Part shown: positions 43,566 through 54,762 of the stretch, piece by piece
How the letters are laid out: each line of letters opens with the position of its first letter
How positions within the stretch are numbered: the stretch's first letter is position 1
Assembly: GCA_001939145.1 (NCBI GenBank)
Contig: LSRX01000753.1
Span: forward strand, 295,471-359,470
Source of the DNA: Symbiodinium microadriaticum
Taxonomy: Eukaryota > Sar > Dinophyceae > Suessiales > Symbiodiniaceae
Direction: 5' to 3'
Length of the DNA: 64,000 bases
Position numbers and translations under genes: made by a program
The notes under the pieces: generated by a model
Databases searched by the model: none
Told to the model about the DNA's origin: nothing
The model's input: only the letters and a program-made list of their open reading frames with translations

Positions 43566-43818
43566 CCACGTACTGGCGAAGCCTGAGTGCAGCTGACGAG
43601 GGGCTCCTCCTAGGGGTGGCCTGAAGTTCAGGGAAAACGGGCCACCAGAAGGTAAAGAGGAGGACGGCCACGCAGCACAGAGCACACAGAAAGCCGAGCA
43701 GGAAGGCCAAAACCAAGGAAGGAATGCCAGAGGGTCCACAGTAGAAAGGACAGGCGAGACCCCACAGGTTTGAAGTCAGCCCCGAGTGGATGACCCTTAA
43801 AAGAGAACCCAGGTCCAT
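43552..43818 (-). CDS. Element B ORF1, small single-pass membrane protein
   Basis: An 88-residue protein with MDLGSLLRVIHSGLTSNLWG at the start, a CP/FYC Cys pair, one hydrophobic helix (LVLAFLLGFLCALCCVAVLLF) and an Arg-rich tail. The start, WGL-CP motif and helix match element A ORF1. First cistron of the element; its stop overlaps ORF2. Function unknown. Confidence 0.7.
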   Translation of the reverse strand: MDLGSLLRVIHSGLTSNLWGLACPFYCGPSGIPSLVLAFLLGFLCALCCVAVLLFTFWWPVFPELQATPRRSPSSAALRLRQYVDARR

Positions 43819-43851
43819 CCCAGGGGCACCCTTAAGACTTTGAGCCGTGGC

Positions 43852-44095
43852 AGTCGGAATGTCTCATTCGCAGCTTACGAAGTCAATGTTCGAGAACGGC
43901 TTTGGGGGTTTGGGGTTTCGGTCAGCTCTAAGCACCAGAAGTAGGACACAACAGCGTTCGTCATAGGACGGTCACGAAATTTGCAGTTTGATTCGCACCA
44001 GACACACGCAGTGTTGTTCTGGAGCGTTGCTGGCAATACCGATGCTGTAGCCATCGGAAATTCAGGACAAAGGTTGCTGTGGATATGTGAGGTCA
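43852..44095. other. Flank of element B, no gene
   Basis: Contains a short telomere-like scrap (GGGGGTTTGGGGTTTCGG) near 43905. No gene is supported. Confidence 0.35.
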
Positions 44096-44099
44096 GTTC

Positions 44100-44290
44100 T
44101 TGTGCTACATGACATGACATTTTGAAGCCATATAAGTGGAGGACCGGAAAGCGGGTCCCTGGGTTGGCGAGCCCACGAGAGCAGGTGGATGTGAAACAAG
44201 TCATTCTTGGAGCCCGCACTGGTTCCTGTTACGAGGGGCCGTTCCTGTTACGGGCTCCCGTTACGGACATCCTGTTCCCGTTACAGCAAA
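44100..44290 (-). repeat. Right flank array, inverted relative to 34.9-35.1 kb
   Basis: On the minus strand this reads CTGTAACGGGAACAGGA, CGTAACGGGAG, CGTAACAGGAACGG and CGTAACAGGAACC, then GACCCGCTTTCCGGTCC. These are the same motifs, in the same order class, as the left flank read on the plus strand. Confidence 0.6.
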
Positions 44291-47200
44291 CAATCCCTAC
44301 CATCCACCCGCCCGATCGACTTTTCCTTGCAAGCGAGGGAGCAGTAAGGCTGACTATGCGACTATGCCATGTGCCATGGACCAGCCCGACTTGGCAGCAA
44401 CTTGCGCGCCAGAAAGGGACGAAAGCTCACAAACCGGGGGCAAGCTGCGCGGCGGAAGAGGACGGAGATGGGCGATACTCCTTTTTCACTTGCCACTGCA
44501 AATAACCCCCCCCCCCCCGCACCAGGCATCATAAGCATCATCGGGGTCCCGCTTCTCCAAAAAGACGTCTCTCCTGGAGTCCCGCGTGCAGCCCCGAAAA
44601 CGAGCCCGCGGGGCCCACACCTGCAACACCTCATGGCCTGGGGGTTGGCTCGAAAACGGAGGGCGTTTTGGGACAGTTTCTGAGTGGTCCCCCCCACCCC
44701 CACACCCCCAAAGCTGATCAGCAAAGCTGGGTCTCAAACGAAAGCTCTTCCGGGAGCTTTCATAACTTGCATTGTCGAAACACCTGCTTTCGCTCTTTTT
44801 TTGAAACCTCTGATTGAAAATCAAATCCCGAGAGGATCGTACCTTGGGTACCGTTCCTCTTTGGGAAAGCAGCCAGGAGTCGTGATGATTCTAGCTGACT
44901 CCAGATTGCAGTCAGGTGACTGGACCTACTAGGTACGCAGAGCTTCTGATGATGGGCTAAGGCCCACACCAACTCCGCATCTCAGAAAGATGAATTCGGA
45001 ACAGATCACTAATTGTCGCCGTACGTCGACTTCAGAGCGCGCATCGTTTCCTTCAAGCTGTGGCTACTGTGGTTCGTAACTCAAGACACTCACCTGATCA
45101 TCATGATCCTTGCTCAGGCACAAGACTCAATCAGGATCGCACCTCAGACGGAGGGCCTGTTGGACTGGGTATGCAAGGCTCGCACCAACCACCTGGGTCG
45201 CAAGCTGTTCACCGCGCAAGCAGAATGCATCTGTGCATCCTGCTTTCTCCGATCCGATGAGAGCCGCCCAGGGCCTGCAGAAGGTATCGCTCCGGAAGCC
45301 AACACACGAGAGTTAAGAGCCTCTGGAATCCACTTTGGATCCATGAACTGGCTCAGAACCTCGAAAGAATGGCAGCAAAGCCAGTTCAGCAAAGGGAATC
45401 TCCAGGAAGCGGGCAGTCAATGTATTCTGCGGATCTGCGATCTGAATCTTGTTTCGGGTGCCTTCATCCTGGCAACGAGGAGGCGCGCACCTCTTGCCTC
45501 TTGCGCACATTACTCAGCCCCTAGATTCCAGATTCCCGGTTGTGCTGTGCAAAGAGGAGCTGCGTGGCATAAACTGCCACACTCGTCCGGGCTCCACAGT
45601 TTCAAAACCAAGAACGCGCAAGATGCACTCCAACCCTGCACATATTCAATCGAGCTGGCGTTGCAAAGAAATGCGAAGCTATGTTCCACAGCGTGTACGC
45701 AATCCGCGGGACACGGATTGCGATCTCAGTCAGATCAAGTTCATCCTCTCAAGCAAGACTGCTGAAGCAACTGCACCAGTGGCAAAATGTCTCGGGAACC
45801 GGCAATTCGTTTGACAATCTCTGGGAAGTGATCTTCCAAAATCCGTACGCAGACCTTGTACCTTGCCGCTCGAAACGCAGAACTAAGGAACACCTCCCAA
45901 AACCGTGCCAAGCCGCTTCATAATTCCCTTGATGTTGAAGTTGCGCAGACCTTGGAACTTCGATTCCGACAGGACGCTCGGAATGCAAAGCCTCGGATGA
46001 TTTGCAGCCAACTTGCTCATTTCGCCTAGATCAGTAACGACCGTGAAGTACATGACCTCAGAGGAGCTAAAACGGAGGGGGCCATCCCTGGCCATCTGAA
46101 ATGCGTATCTTCCTGCTTGGCCCCTCGAAGGTTTCGAGAAGCCCCAGGGTTGCTGCCGGCCGGCTGCTAAGGCGAGAAGCTTCTTCCAAGGCCTGCACAT
46201 CCCACTCGGCCACAAGTGGAGCACTCACAAGGCCGAATCGCATCGTGACTCCGTGTGCACCCCGCGTGCGCCTGCATAATGCGGGTGATCGTGTAGACCT
46301 CGTGCTGTATCAGGAACTCTGTTGGAACCTCCATGTCCGCGCGAGCAAGCCGCAGCAAGACGTTCTTTCAGAGAGAGGAACCCTGGCCTGCTCCAGGAAA
46401 TCCATGCTGCCAAGGCCCATCCTGAAAGCGAACAGACCTTCAGACTGCAAAGTCTTCCTCTCTTTGGCTCCAGCCGGTTCCAGTAGACGGGATCACCATC
46501 CAGGTCCTGTGCTGCCCAGGAGCACCGGGCAATCCACGAACATCGGCCGGCCCGCCACGCGCCACGCGCCTTGCCCAGCATGGCAGTCGGCGGCCAGCAA
46601 CTGTCAACCTTTCTGTGAAGCCTCGGGAATGTCGCGCCAGGGAGACATAAACCATCGAAGTGTTTGAGCTATCTGGCCATCTAAGTGCTGAGCCAGTCGT
46701 TCCTGGTGTTCATCCGAAAACCGAGCTCATAGCCCGTTTGTCGACGCCACCTGAAACAATGCAAACCCGGCTACAGCCAGACAAGAAGCCGGGGGACTTA
46801 CCAGGCCTCATGGCTTCCTCGTACATCTTTGCAGCGTCATCCACACCTTACCGCAAGATCGGCAGGCGCCCCCACCCCTATAGTCACGTTTCGTCGTCTG
46901 CGAGGTCCCACGTCCGCGACGGGCGCGAAGAAACCGCAGCATTGTGACCATGTCCTTCATGAAGCGCTACCAAAGCAGCATAGCAAAGCGATTGCCACAT
47001 CAGCAAAGCTTCTTCTCACACATGCCTGATGCATACATAGTGAGTTCGCAGCTCTCATGGCAAAAGGGGCCTTCGCACCCTCTACATGCCGAACACGCTC
47101 ACGAAGTTCGCGGCACTTCAACCTCCATTAGTTCCGAAAGCAGCGCTTGCTTCTTAATCAAATAAAGCAACTGACTATGATCTTGGGCCTTTCGCTCTCG

Positions 47201-49420
47201 CACCGCCCAGGAAGCAGGTACCTGTGTTCCGCGGTGCGCTCTGCTCAGCTGCGAAAACATCTGCAGGCCGCAACCGCTGGCGGCCAAGGAGCTCCCAGTG
47301 AGACGGCACGTTACTACCCAACCTGAGCATTCCGAGCCGAGCGAATCCACATTTCATGGGTCTAAGACCGCGACTCTTCGGGTGGAAAGCGGTCAAGGGA
47401 AGGCATTTTACCAGGCTCCTGGCCCGGTCAAAGCTGACTCAGAGGCACAGACGCACTGGCACCTGAGTTACGAACTTTTCTCCTGCAGTCTGTAGCCACA
47501 GAACTTTGGATGCAGATGTTCGTCACTTTGCAGCCACCTGACAACAGGAATGTGCGGCGGAGCAGTACTCTTTTGCGTGGGTAAGTAGACAAGTATCTAC
47601 GCAGACTTTTCCCATAACCTGAACAGGAGAAACATGTCAGAGCTGCACCGGCTGATCGACTCCACCTGTGTTCGATGCTTACATGTACATCTGAGTGTGG
47701 CGAGTGCAATCCCAGCGCGCCTGCGTATGAGTTGTGCCTGAGGACTCCACTCGTGTTGTCACTCCTGCGCAGCAAAGGCGTATCAAAGCAGAGGGGCTGA
47801 TGCGGAAAAACCAGCGTCGGTCGGAAGCTCCTCTGTGCTTTGCAGCAATCGAGAAAGTTACATATCGATGCCTGCTGCAGCTCAGTTCTTGAGCAAATGC
47901 TGTCACCATCCACAACTCCGTTTTCGGCCTCCCTTTCCGGAGGGGCACCTTCAGCAGAGGATCCAACGCAAGCTCCAACCAGCTCAAGCTTGCCTCTTCC
48001 GTTCTGCTCTTCCCGGAAGCCCCGGCCGACCTCGCAACTAGCGTTCGAATTTGCCGAAAGCGGAGCATTCACTGGGGCGCAGGCAGGCAGAGTGACTCTT
48101 CTTGCAGCCTTTGGGTCCGACGTCTTCTGTGGCTTCTTCGAGCCTGCGCACAGAACCCTCCGAGCTGCCTGTGTTTCAGAATGATGCTTGGCTCAAAGGC
48201 GTGTGCGTGCCTGAAAGGAATCGCACGGCCACTAGCAGATTGAAACACAAGCCGACCACGACGACACCTCTTCGACAGAAGCAAGGAGTTGTCTCGGAAA
48301 CGACACGAAAACGTGCTCAGGCACTGGCACCACTGGGATTCCGGGGTCGGAAAAGCCTCTCGAAAGTATTGCCTGCCGGTCACATCACAAGTGCTGGTTT
48401 CGACAGAGTAAAAGCAGCTGAAAGTGTCTCATAGTTATCCGAAACCCAAGAGCTATTCGAGAAACCCCAACACGCTAATCCGCTACTGCCAATGCCCTCA
48501 AGCCGCAGTATTGACGCGACATTCCCTGCTGGCAGGTACGACTGGCCGATGAGATTTCTGAGAGTCAACTGCCGGACAATTGACAAGGGCATTTTGGATC
48601 TTACGATGGGCAGGCAGCACAACGTCCTGGAGGCAAGGGTTGTACTGCAAGCAAGATTTACTCGCATCGTTGGGACAAAAGCGCAAGACCAATCGGAAAT
48701 CTGTACAGAAAACGGGGAAAATGGCTGCACCTGTTCAACCTTCCAGCGCTCGCCGCGCAAAAAAGGATGCAACTGAAATATCTCTCGCCTGGGCTCTATA
48801 CATTGCAGGCGGAGAGAGGGCAAGCCAAGATCACCTTCCGATCTTTCCTGGAGCATCTCCTGCCATACTACCACGATGCCATGCCGCTGAAGGACCATTT
48901 CGGCCTAAAGCGACAATGTCACCGGGGAACTCGATGTCCTTCCTAGGACCAAGGTATTGCACGAAGCTTAACTGAACCTCGCAGCAATCCATTGCCGCCA
49001 GGCTTCCTGCAGCGGCGTCTTCCAGCTCTTCAGTATTAGACTGCGATTCGGGATCAACGTCTGCTGTGGAGTCACCTCACTTGCAGACATGTGCTTTGCA
49101 CTTGGTCTCATCTTTTTTTTCCCTGACCGTGCAAGTAAGGCCCGGGCCAGAGCTCTGATCCGCGCTTCCCTCGCAAAAGCCATCCTCACTCGCCTCGATG
49201 CACTACAGAACTTCAAGCAAAACCAAAGTCTTCTCCGAAGGCCCTGCGGCAGGTGCAAGGTTCTCTTGGAATCGAAATCCCCTTCGCTAAACCCGCCTAT
49301 CGCATGCTCAGACACCCGATCCTCCCCAAAGGGCCGAAGGACAGCGAATGCAGGCGAGACACAGAGATGTCTGAGTAGATCAGGTCCTGCCGTGCCTGGT
49401 CACTGACGAATTACAGCTCA
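44291..49420. other. No convincing gene
   Basis: Includes a C homopolymer at 44509-44518. Many frames of 60-200 codons occur on both strands, the longest on plus at 45013-45765 and on minus at 47428-48072 and 48380-48898. They lack domains, membrane segments or coherent composition, and overlap one another, so I call none of them. Intron-rich coding cannot be excluded. Confidence 0.3.
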
Positions 49421-49882
49421 CTACCTGCACAGTATAGCAGGCTGAACAGAACAAGCCTGCAGACAAGGATAACACTCGGGCCGTCCTTCTGAGATGGCAT
49501 TAAGCGCAACTGCGAGGGAATGCATTTTCTGGTCAGAAGGTAATGCACGTAGACGGCAGTCAGGAGCGCAATGATCTGTGATGAGACATTCCCATGTGGA
49601 ATGTTGTCCTGGCAGACTTGCGAAGTGCACAACCACATCCGCTGAGTCCGGTAACCACCGTCTCCCAGCGCGTTGCAAGGTGTTGCAGTACATTGTCAGC
49701 ACATCAGACTGACTACATGGATGTGCCTGCAGCACCAGGACGAGAAGAACTCCAAACAGCTGTGTGTTCAGCAGCGCTGAGAGTGCCGTGGACATGGCCT
49801 CAGCAGTGGCCCCCCACGATAAGTTCTGTCCCATCTGGGTCATGGCTGGAGTCCCCGACAGCAGCAGTGCTGAGATACACAA
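49421..49882 (-). CDS. Possible exon with hydrophobic helix, hypothetical
   Basis: The segment AEAMSTALSALLNTQLFGVL followed by LVLVLQAHPCSQSDVL looks like a membrane or signal-anchor exon. Downstream residues (SDQKMHSLAVALNAISEG) are also plausible. No family is recognised; it overlaps a weak plus-strand frame. Confidence 0.25.
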   Translation of the reverse strand: MCISALLLSGTPAMTQMGQNLSWGATAEAMSTALSALLNTQLFGVLLVLVLQAHPCSQSDVLTMYCNTLQRAGRRWLPDSADVVVHFASLPGQHSTWECLITDHCAPDCRLRALPSDQKMHSLAVALNAISEGRPECYPCLQACSVQPAILCR

Positions 49883-52800
49883 ACCTCAGAAAATGCCCAA
49901 TAACTGCCACCGTGCACAGAGGCACGAGTCTCTTGCAAGCCAGGGCACTGCCCCCCCAAGGATTGGATCCACGGAGTCGCCCCCAAGGCAGAACCAAAAG
50001 ATCCAGCCAGGAAGGCCTAAAAATGCAGTCTTTTACCTCTGCGCAAATTCTGCACGTAGCACACGAAGAGGCTACTCCTCCAGTCCCCGTCAATGCCAAG
50101 AATCCACAGGGTATATCGCACCGCCTACAAAGCCACCAGCCTGCATATGCGAAAAAAATGCAAGCAGTCACAAGCAAATCTGCAATCAAAGGAGCGAAGA
50201 GACTCAGAGCGCCTCACAAATGCTGATCATAACCAGTTTGACTATGCCGAGACCCACCATGGCTTGCGCCGACATGGGGAGACCAGGGGAAGCATGGACT
50301 GCCGCCTCATGCAGTGCTGGTTTCGGCTTCAACTGGACGTGGGTTCTGAGGACCTTGCCGTGGACTGCAACTTCTCGTACCAATGGGGCCTTCAGTTCAG
50401 CCCGGGCCGAGCTGTAGGGGAAGCCACGGTCAACAGGTCTGAGTGCAAAGCAGCTCCAAGGGCACGCAATCTGACATCTCCGTATACTCTCCGCAGCCAC
50501 GAGTCAGCACCGCCTCTATCATGGGCAAGACTTGCGGCAGCCGCTGATGATAGAGCACTGCCCCAAAAACAGAAAGGCCTGCAGCTGATCCTCTCCCCAC
50601 CAAAGGGCGCTGGGATAAAAGATGCCCAAGGCCTTGCTTGACTCGGCTTACATCCCCACTTGCTCGAAAGAGCTGCAGGCAGAACACACGTTCACAATCG
50701 GACGAGCATCTCCATTGACTGCCCCGATGCACCCCAGGAAGAGGGCAACATGTATCCTCCTGAAAACATGGATTGTTTCCAAGGCTTTTGGTACATTGAG
50801 CAGACATGGCATGACGTGAGTCATCTCCTTCGCTGCCAATGCTTCCACGGCCCGGTCTCTTTCACGGACTTGAAGAGCCAGTGCAATGTCTTCATGCAGG
50901 CGATCAGCAGGTGAGCTGAGAAGCCTGCACAGATCTCTTGATAACTCTAGCGTATAGTCATTTCAGAAACCTCCGGAAAAAATCATCACCCAGCCTCCCA
51001 GCATCCCTGCAAACGGTGCAAAGAGGATCGCTCCCACACCGAAAGGTCGCTGAAGGCTGCTTCCCGGAAATCCGAATCGACCTGAACTGATGCCGAGCTA
51101 TCATTCCACGGCACCAGGGAGAAACCAATAAACAAACGTGCTGTCGAAGTGCTGTTCCCAAGAAGCGATGCTGGATGCCAGATGGAATCTCCAGCTAATG
51201 TGCCAGTGATGCTTGCAACGACACAGGCTGGCAAGGCCTGTCAGCTCGAGTAAACATGCAAGCACAGCAGTCGCTTCACACGGATCTCGTCTGGGTGAAT
51301 CCAGTAAATCGGATCGCCCTGGTTGAAATTCGGACGGCAACCGACCTCCATGGCATATTCTGCACCATCCACGTGTGGCACCTTGCCCAGCACGTAAACA
51401 TGAATCAAGGGTGCACGTGCAGCAAATCATTGGTGCGGTTGCCTCCAGGACCAAGAAGGCACTAGCCAGTGGCAGCCCGAAAAATGCGCTTAAGCCTCCA
51501 GCACCACCTACCCAGGGCAAATTTCGAGCCTGAAAACATGCGAAGACAGCTGTGGCCTGCCAGTGCTGCGACACGAACGACACGTCTCGGCTGCTTCAGG
51601 CATCCTGGTACACAAATGTCCTTCAAATGTGCCATTTGGCGAAAGGCGGTCCTTGAGCAATGCATGCGCAAAGGACGCTGGGAACCTGAGCTGTCCGGAG
51701 CTCCGACACATGCGTCGACGCAGCTGTTGGCCGTCAATCTGAGCAGGCGTCAATGATGACAATGGGCTCCGGTCCTGACAAACGTCCCCGAGCTGCAACA
51801 TCACTTCTGCCGCAGAAACAAACCGGGGCCGTTGCCCACAGCGGCACCACTAAGAGCTGTGAGAATGCCCAAAACCGCCAACTGTAGCAGCCACCACCCT
51901 TGCCAGCCACTGACAAATGTGTCTGCGACTTCTACGCAGGAGCTGCCAACGTGACTGCTCCACACTGCCTGCTTCTGCGGATCCACGAGGACCATGCAAC
52001 TCACGCACCCAGATGCCCAAAGTAATGACCTGGATGTGACTGAAACAAGACAGCATCATGCAGCATCTCAGCATCCTCTGCACAGCAAGAGGCTCCGACC
52101 GCAGAAGAAGGCAAGGACTGCCGCATTGTCCCAACAAGCACTCCGAACAAGGCGCCCAATATCCAAGGGAGGTGCCAAAGGCCAAATCGAGCCTGTCAAC
52201 GGCAACCCGCAACAGCCAGGCTGCAGAGAGGAATGCTGATGCACCGTGGCCGTGGCTGTTAGTAAAAGACTTATCGCACCCTTGCGAACTTCAGGACAGC
52301 TTCGGCAAACTCCAGGACAATCTCGTCTGTTCGTCAGATAAGTCAAACACGCAATATCACAGGCGGCAACAACACATGGCTCGCAACGACGGTCCGCTAG
52401 CAAGCCAACTAAAGCCTTGCTTGATTTCGCAAATGACCGCAGTTAAAGAGGCTGGTAGATATAAGTTAGGGCAGCTAGGCGGACAGCCGGACAGCGGCCG
52501 CTTGCGTGGGCTCAAAGGGGGTGGGGTCTGGCCACGTACTGTTGCTGTCCGTTGCTCTGGACTCTAGCGCTGTAGTCGCCTCGTGAACATCTTCCCTCAG
52601 TTCTCACTACCAAACCTTTGCTCTTTCCAAGCCTCGGCTGTCCAGCCAGCGGCCTGACTCGGGCAGGAGCGAAGACAGCTTTCAACCACTTCCTGCCAGG
52701 CCTCCAAGGCACGTGGAAGCTGGAACCAAACCAACTCCAGGCAAGTCTCCAGCAAGAGTTTGAATGCCTCGATTGCGCTTTCCAACACCGAGAACCTGAC

Positions 52801-53068
52801 TCGTTCCCCAGCTGTCCTTCACGAGAAGACCGGACATCGCACCGGCTCCTAAAACACAACCACGGTGGGATCGACTTCTGATGGAAACGTGTGGCACCTG
52901 CTCCGAGAACTGCCAGCCCGTAGGTGGACAGACCATCATCGTCGCATGCCATTTCGTTTGCTAACAAACCTGAAATTATCCACGACACACTACACACTAG
53001 CATTCCTCGACACTTTGTTCAATGACAACATGCAGGTTCAGATCCAAACGCTGCAGACTGTGGCACTG
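49883..53068. other. Host-like DNA with scattered hydrophobic minus-strand segments
   Basis: Candidate membrane exons on minus include about 50130-50189 (MIADLLVTACIFFAYAGWWL), about 51450-51520 (LSAFFGLPLASAFLVLEA) and about 51820-51910 (WLLQLAVLGILTALSGAAVG). They are separated by 0.4-1.3 kb of non-coding-looking sequence. No splice chain could be built. Confidence 0.3.
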
Positions 53069-53341
53069 TCACTTCTGAGCCTTGATGCCATGACACACAA
53101 CAACGTGCAGCTGCAAAGAGCAAGAGGGCACCTCAGCACGGACCACCATAAAGGATGATGAAAGAACATGCCAACCTTGGTCCAAGTTCGGCGTCACATA
53201 GGCAATCGCACGGGTCATGCTGGAATCTTCGCCGAAGAATTCTGGTGCGCAGACATGGCGTACTTGCTGACAGGATGCCAGAGTAGCCACAGCCAGCACC
53301 CACAGGCACAAAGGGAAGGCCTGGTTGGCACAAGCGAACAT
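53069..53341 (-). CDS. Possible signal-peptide exon, hypothetical
   Basis: The frame begins with a hydrophobic core (FPLCLWVLAVATLASC) followed by a polar stretch (CAPEFFGEDSSMTRAIAYV), the shape of a secreted or type I membrane protein start. The 3' end may lie beyond a donor site. Confidence 0.25.
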   Translation of the reverse strand: MFACANQAFPLCLWVLAVATLASCQQVRHVCAPEFFGEDSSMTRAIAYVTPNLDQGWHVLSSSFMVVRAEVPSCSLQLHVVVCHGIKAQK

Positions 53342-54520
53342 AGATATCTTCCCAACAAGCCAAAGATGTCAGGAATGACGGGTTTGCAGGTTTCGCAACA
53401 ACACAACTTTTGTTTCAGCCTGGTTGCGCTTGCACCACGTTTTGCTGCACAATGTGATCCGAAAACGCAAGCTCTGGTGCCCATGAAAGTTTTGGCCGTG
53501 ATAGCGACTGTTTTCGCCAATGTGCTGAGGAAGCATCCGCACACAACGGACCTATGTTGTCACCTGCCTGCAAGGCGGTGCGATTGTCGTCGCGACCGCA
53601 CCTGTGAGAAACAGTGATGATGCACAACAGGACATAAAAACATACGACTGCGCCGTCTGCAGCGAAATTTCTGCCGGGGCATGCACTCCATCTTGCCCAT
53701 TACCGACATGGCTGAATGCAGCAGATGCTGTATACAAACATCACAACACAAATTTGTACAAGACTGTACTGCACACAGAGGGTAACATGCAGGCAGATGT
53801 AGTCATGGACCTTAAACATCATGCAGCCGGCAGAGCTGTCTTCAAAAGATTTATGCTGTGCAGTCTACATGAGTCTGCATGTCAGTCTTACAATGTTACA
53901 ATTCTATACTGTGCAAAAGCAATGTCAGCATGCGCAAATCACAAGAGCGCCCGTGTGGCTGATGAGGCATTTGCATGACGGCGGTCCTATACCTGTATGC
54001 AACGTTGCTCGGGCGAAACTCAGAGATCGTGTTGTGCTTCTCATTGGGGCACAAAACACCAAAGTAGGAGCAACACATGCAAATGTCGCATCATGCCAAC
54101 TTCACCACCAGTGAAAACAAAAAAAACATCATGGTGTGGAACATGCGATCTCGGCTGTGACTCCTAAAACCTCTGCAAGGCGCTCTCCGACTGTACTTTC
54201 CCGACAGCTGTCTTTTACACTGACCATGCAGTGAGTGTCTGGCGCCGAGATTTTGGAAGACTTGCAGGACCAGGCAACGTCCAAAAAAAATATTTATAAA
54301 AACCAAGACAAATAATTGGTCTGCAAATGTGAAAGAATGGAAAAATGGTTTTGGGCGGCCGTCCGTCGATTCATATATTTCATCTTCGCAGCCTGGTAAA
54401 TCAAAGCCTATTTTCTGTCATGTTTAGTTCCCTTTTTGGTTCCTCTCTCTTGTGTCCATGTTCCAAAACAATGCTATGTTACAGTGCAGTGTAGTGGAAG
54501 GTTCGACTTCCGCTGATCCG
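53342..54520. other. No supported gene
   Basis: Short frames only, with A-rich runs near 54116 and 54285. Confidence 0.35.
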
Positions 54521-54523
54521 GTC

Positions 54524-54762
54524 GTGCAAGGCTGCTTGACTGGCTCTCAAACGGAAGCACTGCAACCTGAGAGATACCGTCCATCTCAAGCGCCTCTCAA
54601 TGTGCTGTGCAAGCTTGACTGGCTCTCAAACGGAAGCACTGCCACCTGAGAGGTACCGTCAAACCAAAGTCGGCGCCTCTCAATGTGCTTCAGCTGTGCA
54701 AGTCTGCCTGACTGGCTCCCCAACGGAAGCATTCTACCTGAGAGGTGACTGAAATCGGTGCC
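54524..54762 (+). repeat. Three tandem 83-91 bp repeats with inverted TGAGAGG/CCTCTCA cores
   Basis: Units begin GTGCAAG at 54524, 54607 and 54698. Each holds TGACTGGCTCTCAAACGGAA (third copy diverged) and CCTGAGAGGT; the first two also have CCTCTCAATGTGCT, so each can fold into a small hairpin. They lie 1.3 kb upstream of the transposase-like ORF, as subterminal repeats of a DNA transposon would. Confidence 0.85.

Larger units (their letters stand above)
35742..43851 (-). mobile_element. DIRS-like retrotransposon, element B (near complete)
   Basis: The element is about 8.1 kb. In order of transcription it holds ORF1 (membrane), ORF2 (RNase H1 N-terminal-like), Gag, and Pol with reverse transcriptase, methyltransferase-like segment, RNase H, repeat domain and tyrosine recombinase. 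No LTRs are seen, consistent with DIRS-type elements. The limits are set by an 11-bp inverted repeat: GCCACGGCTCA at 35742-35752 (overlapping the Pol stop) and TGAGCCGTGGC at 43841-43851. Element A keeps a version of the right-hand motif at its own 5' end. All frames look intact, so B may be recent or still able to move. Confidence 0.8.

Noticed and set aside
45013..45765. 250-codon plus-strand ORF
   Set aside because: Composition resembles random translation (high Ser, Arg, Cys, Gln), no domain, and overlapped by equally long frames on the other strand.
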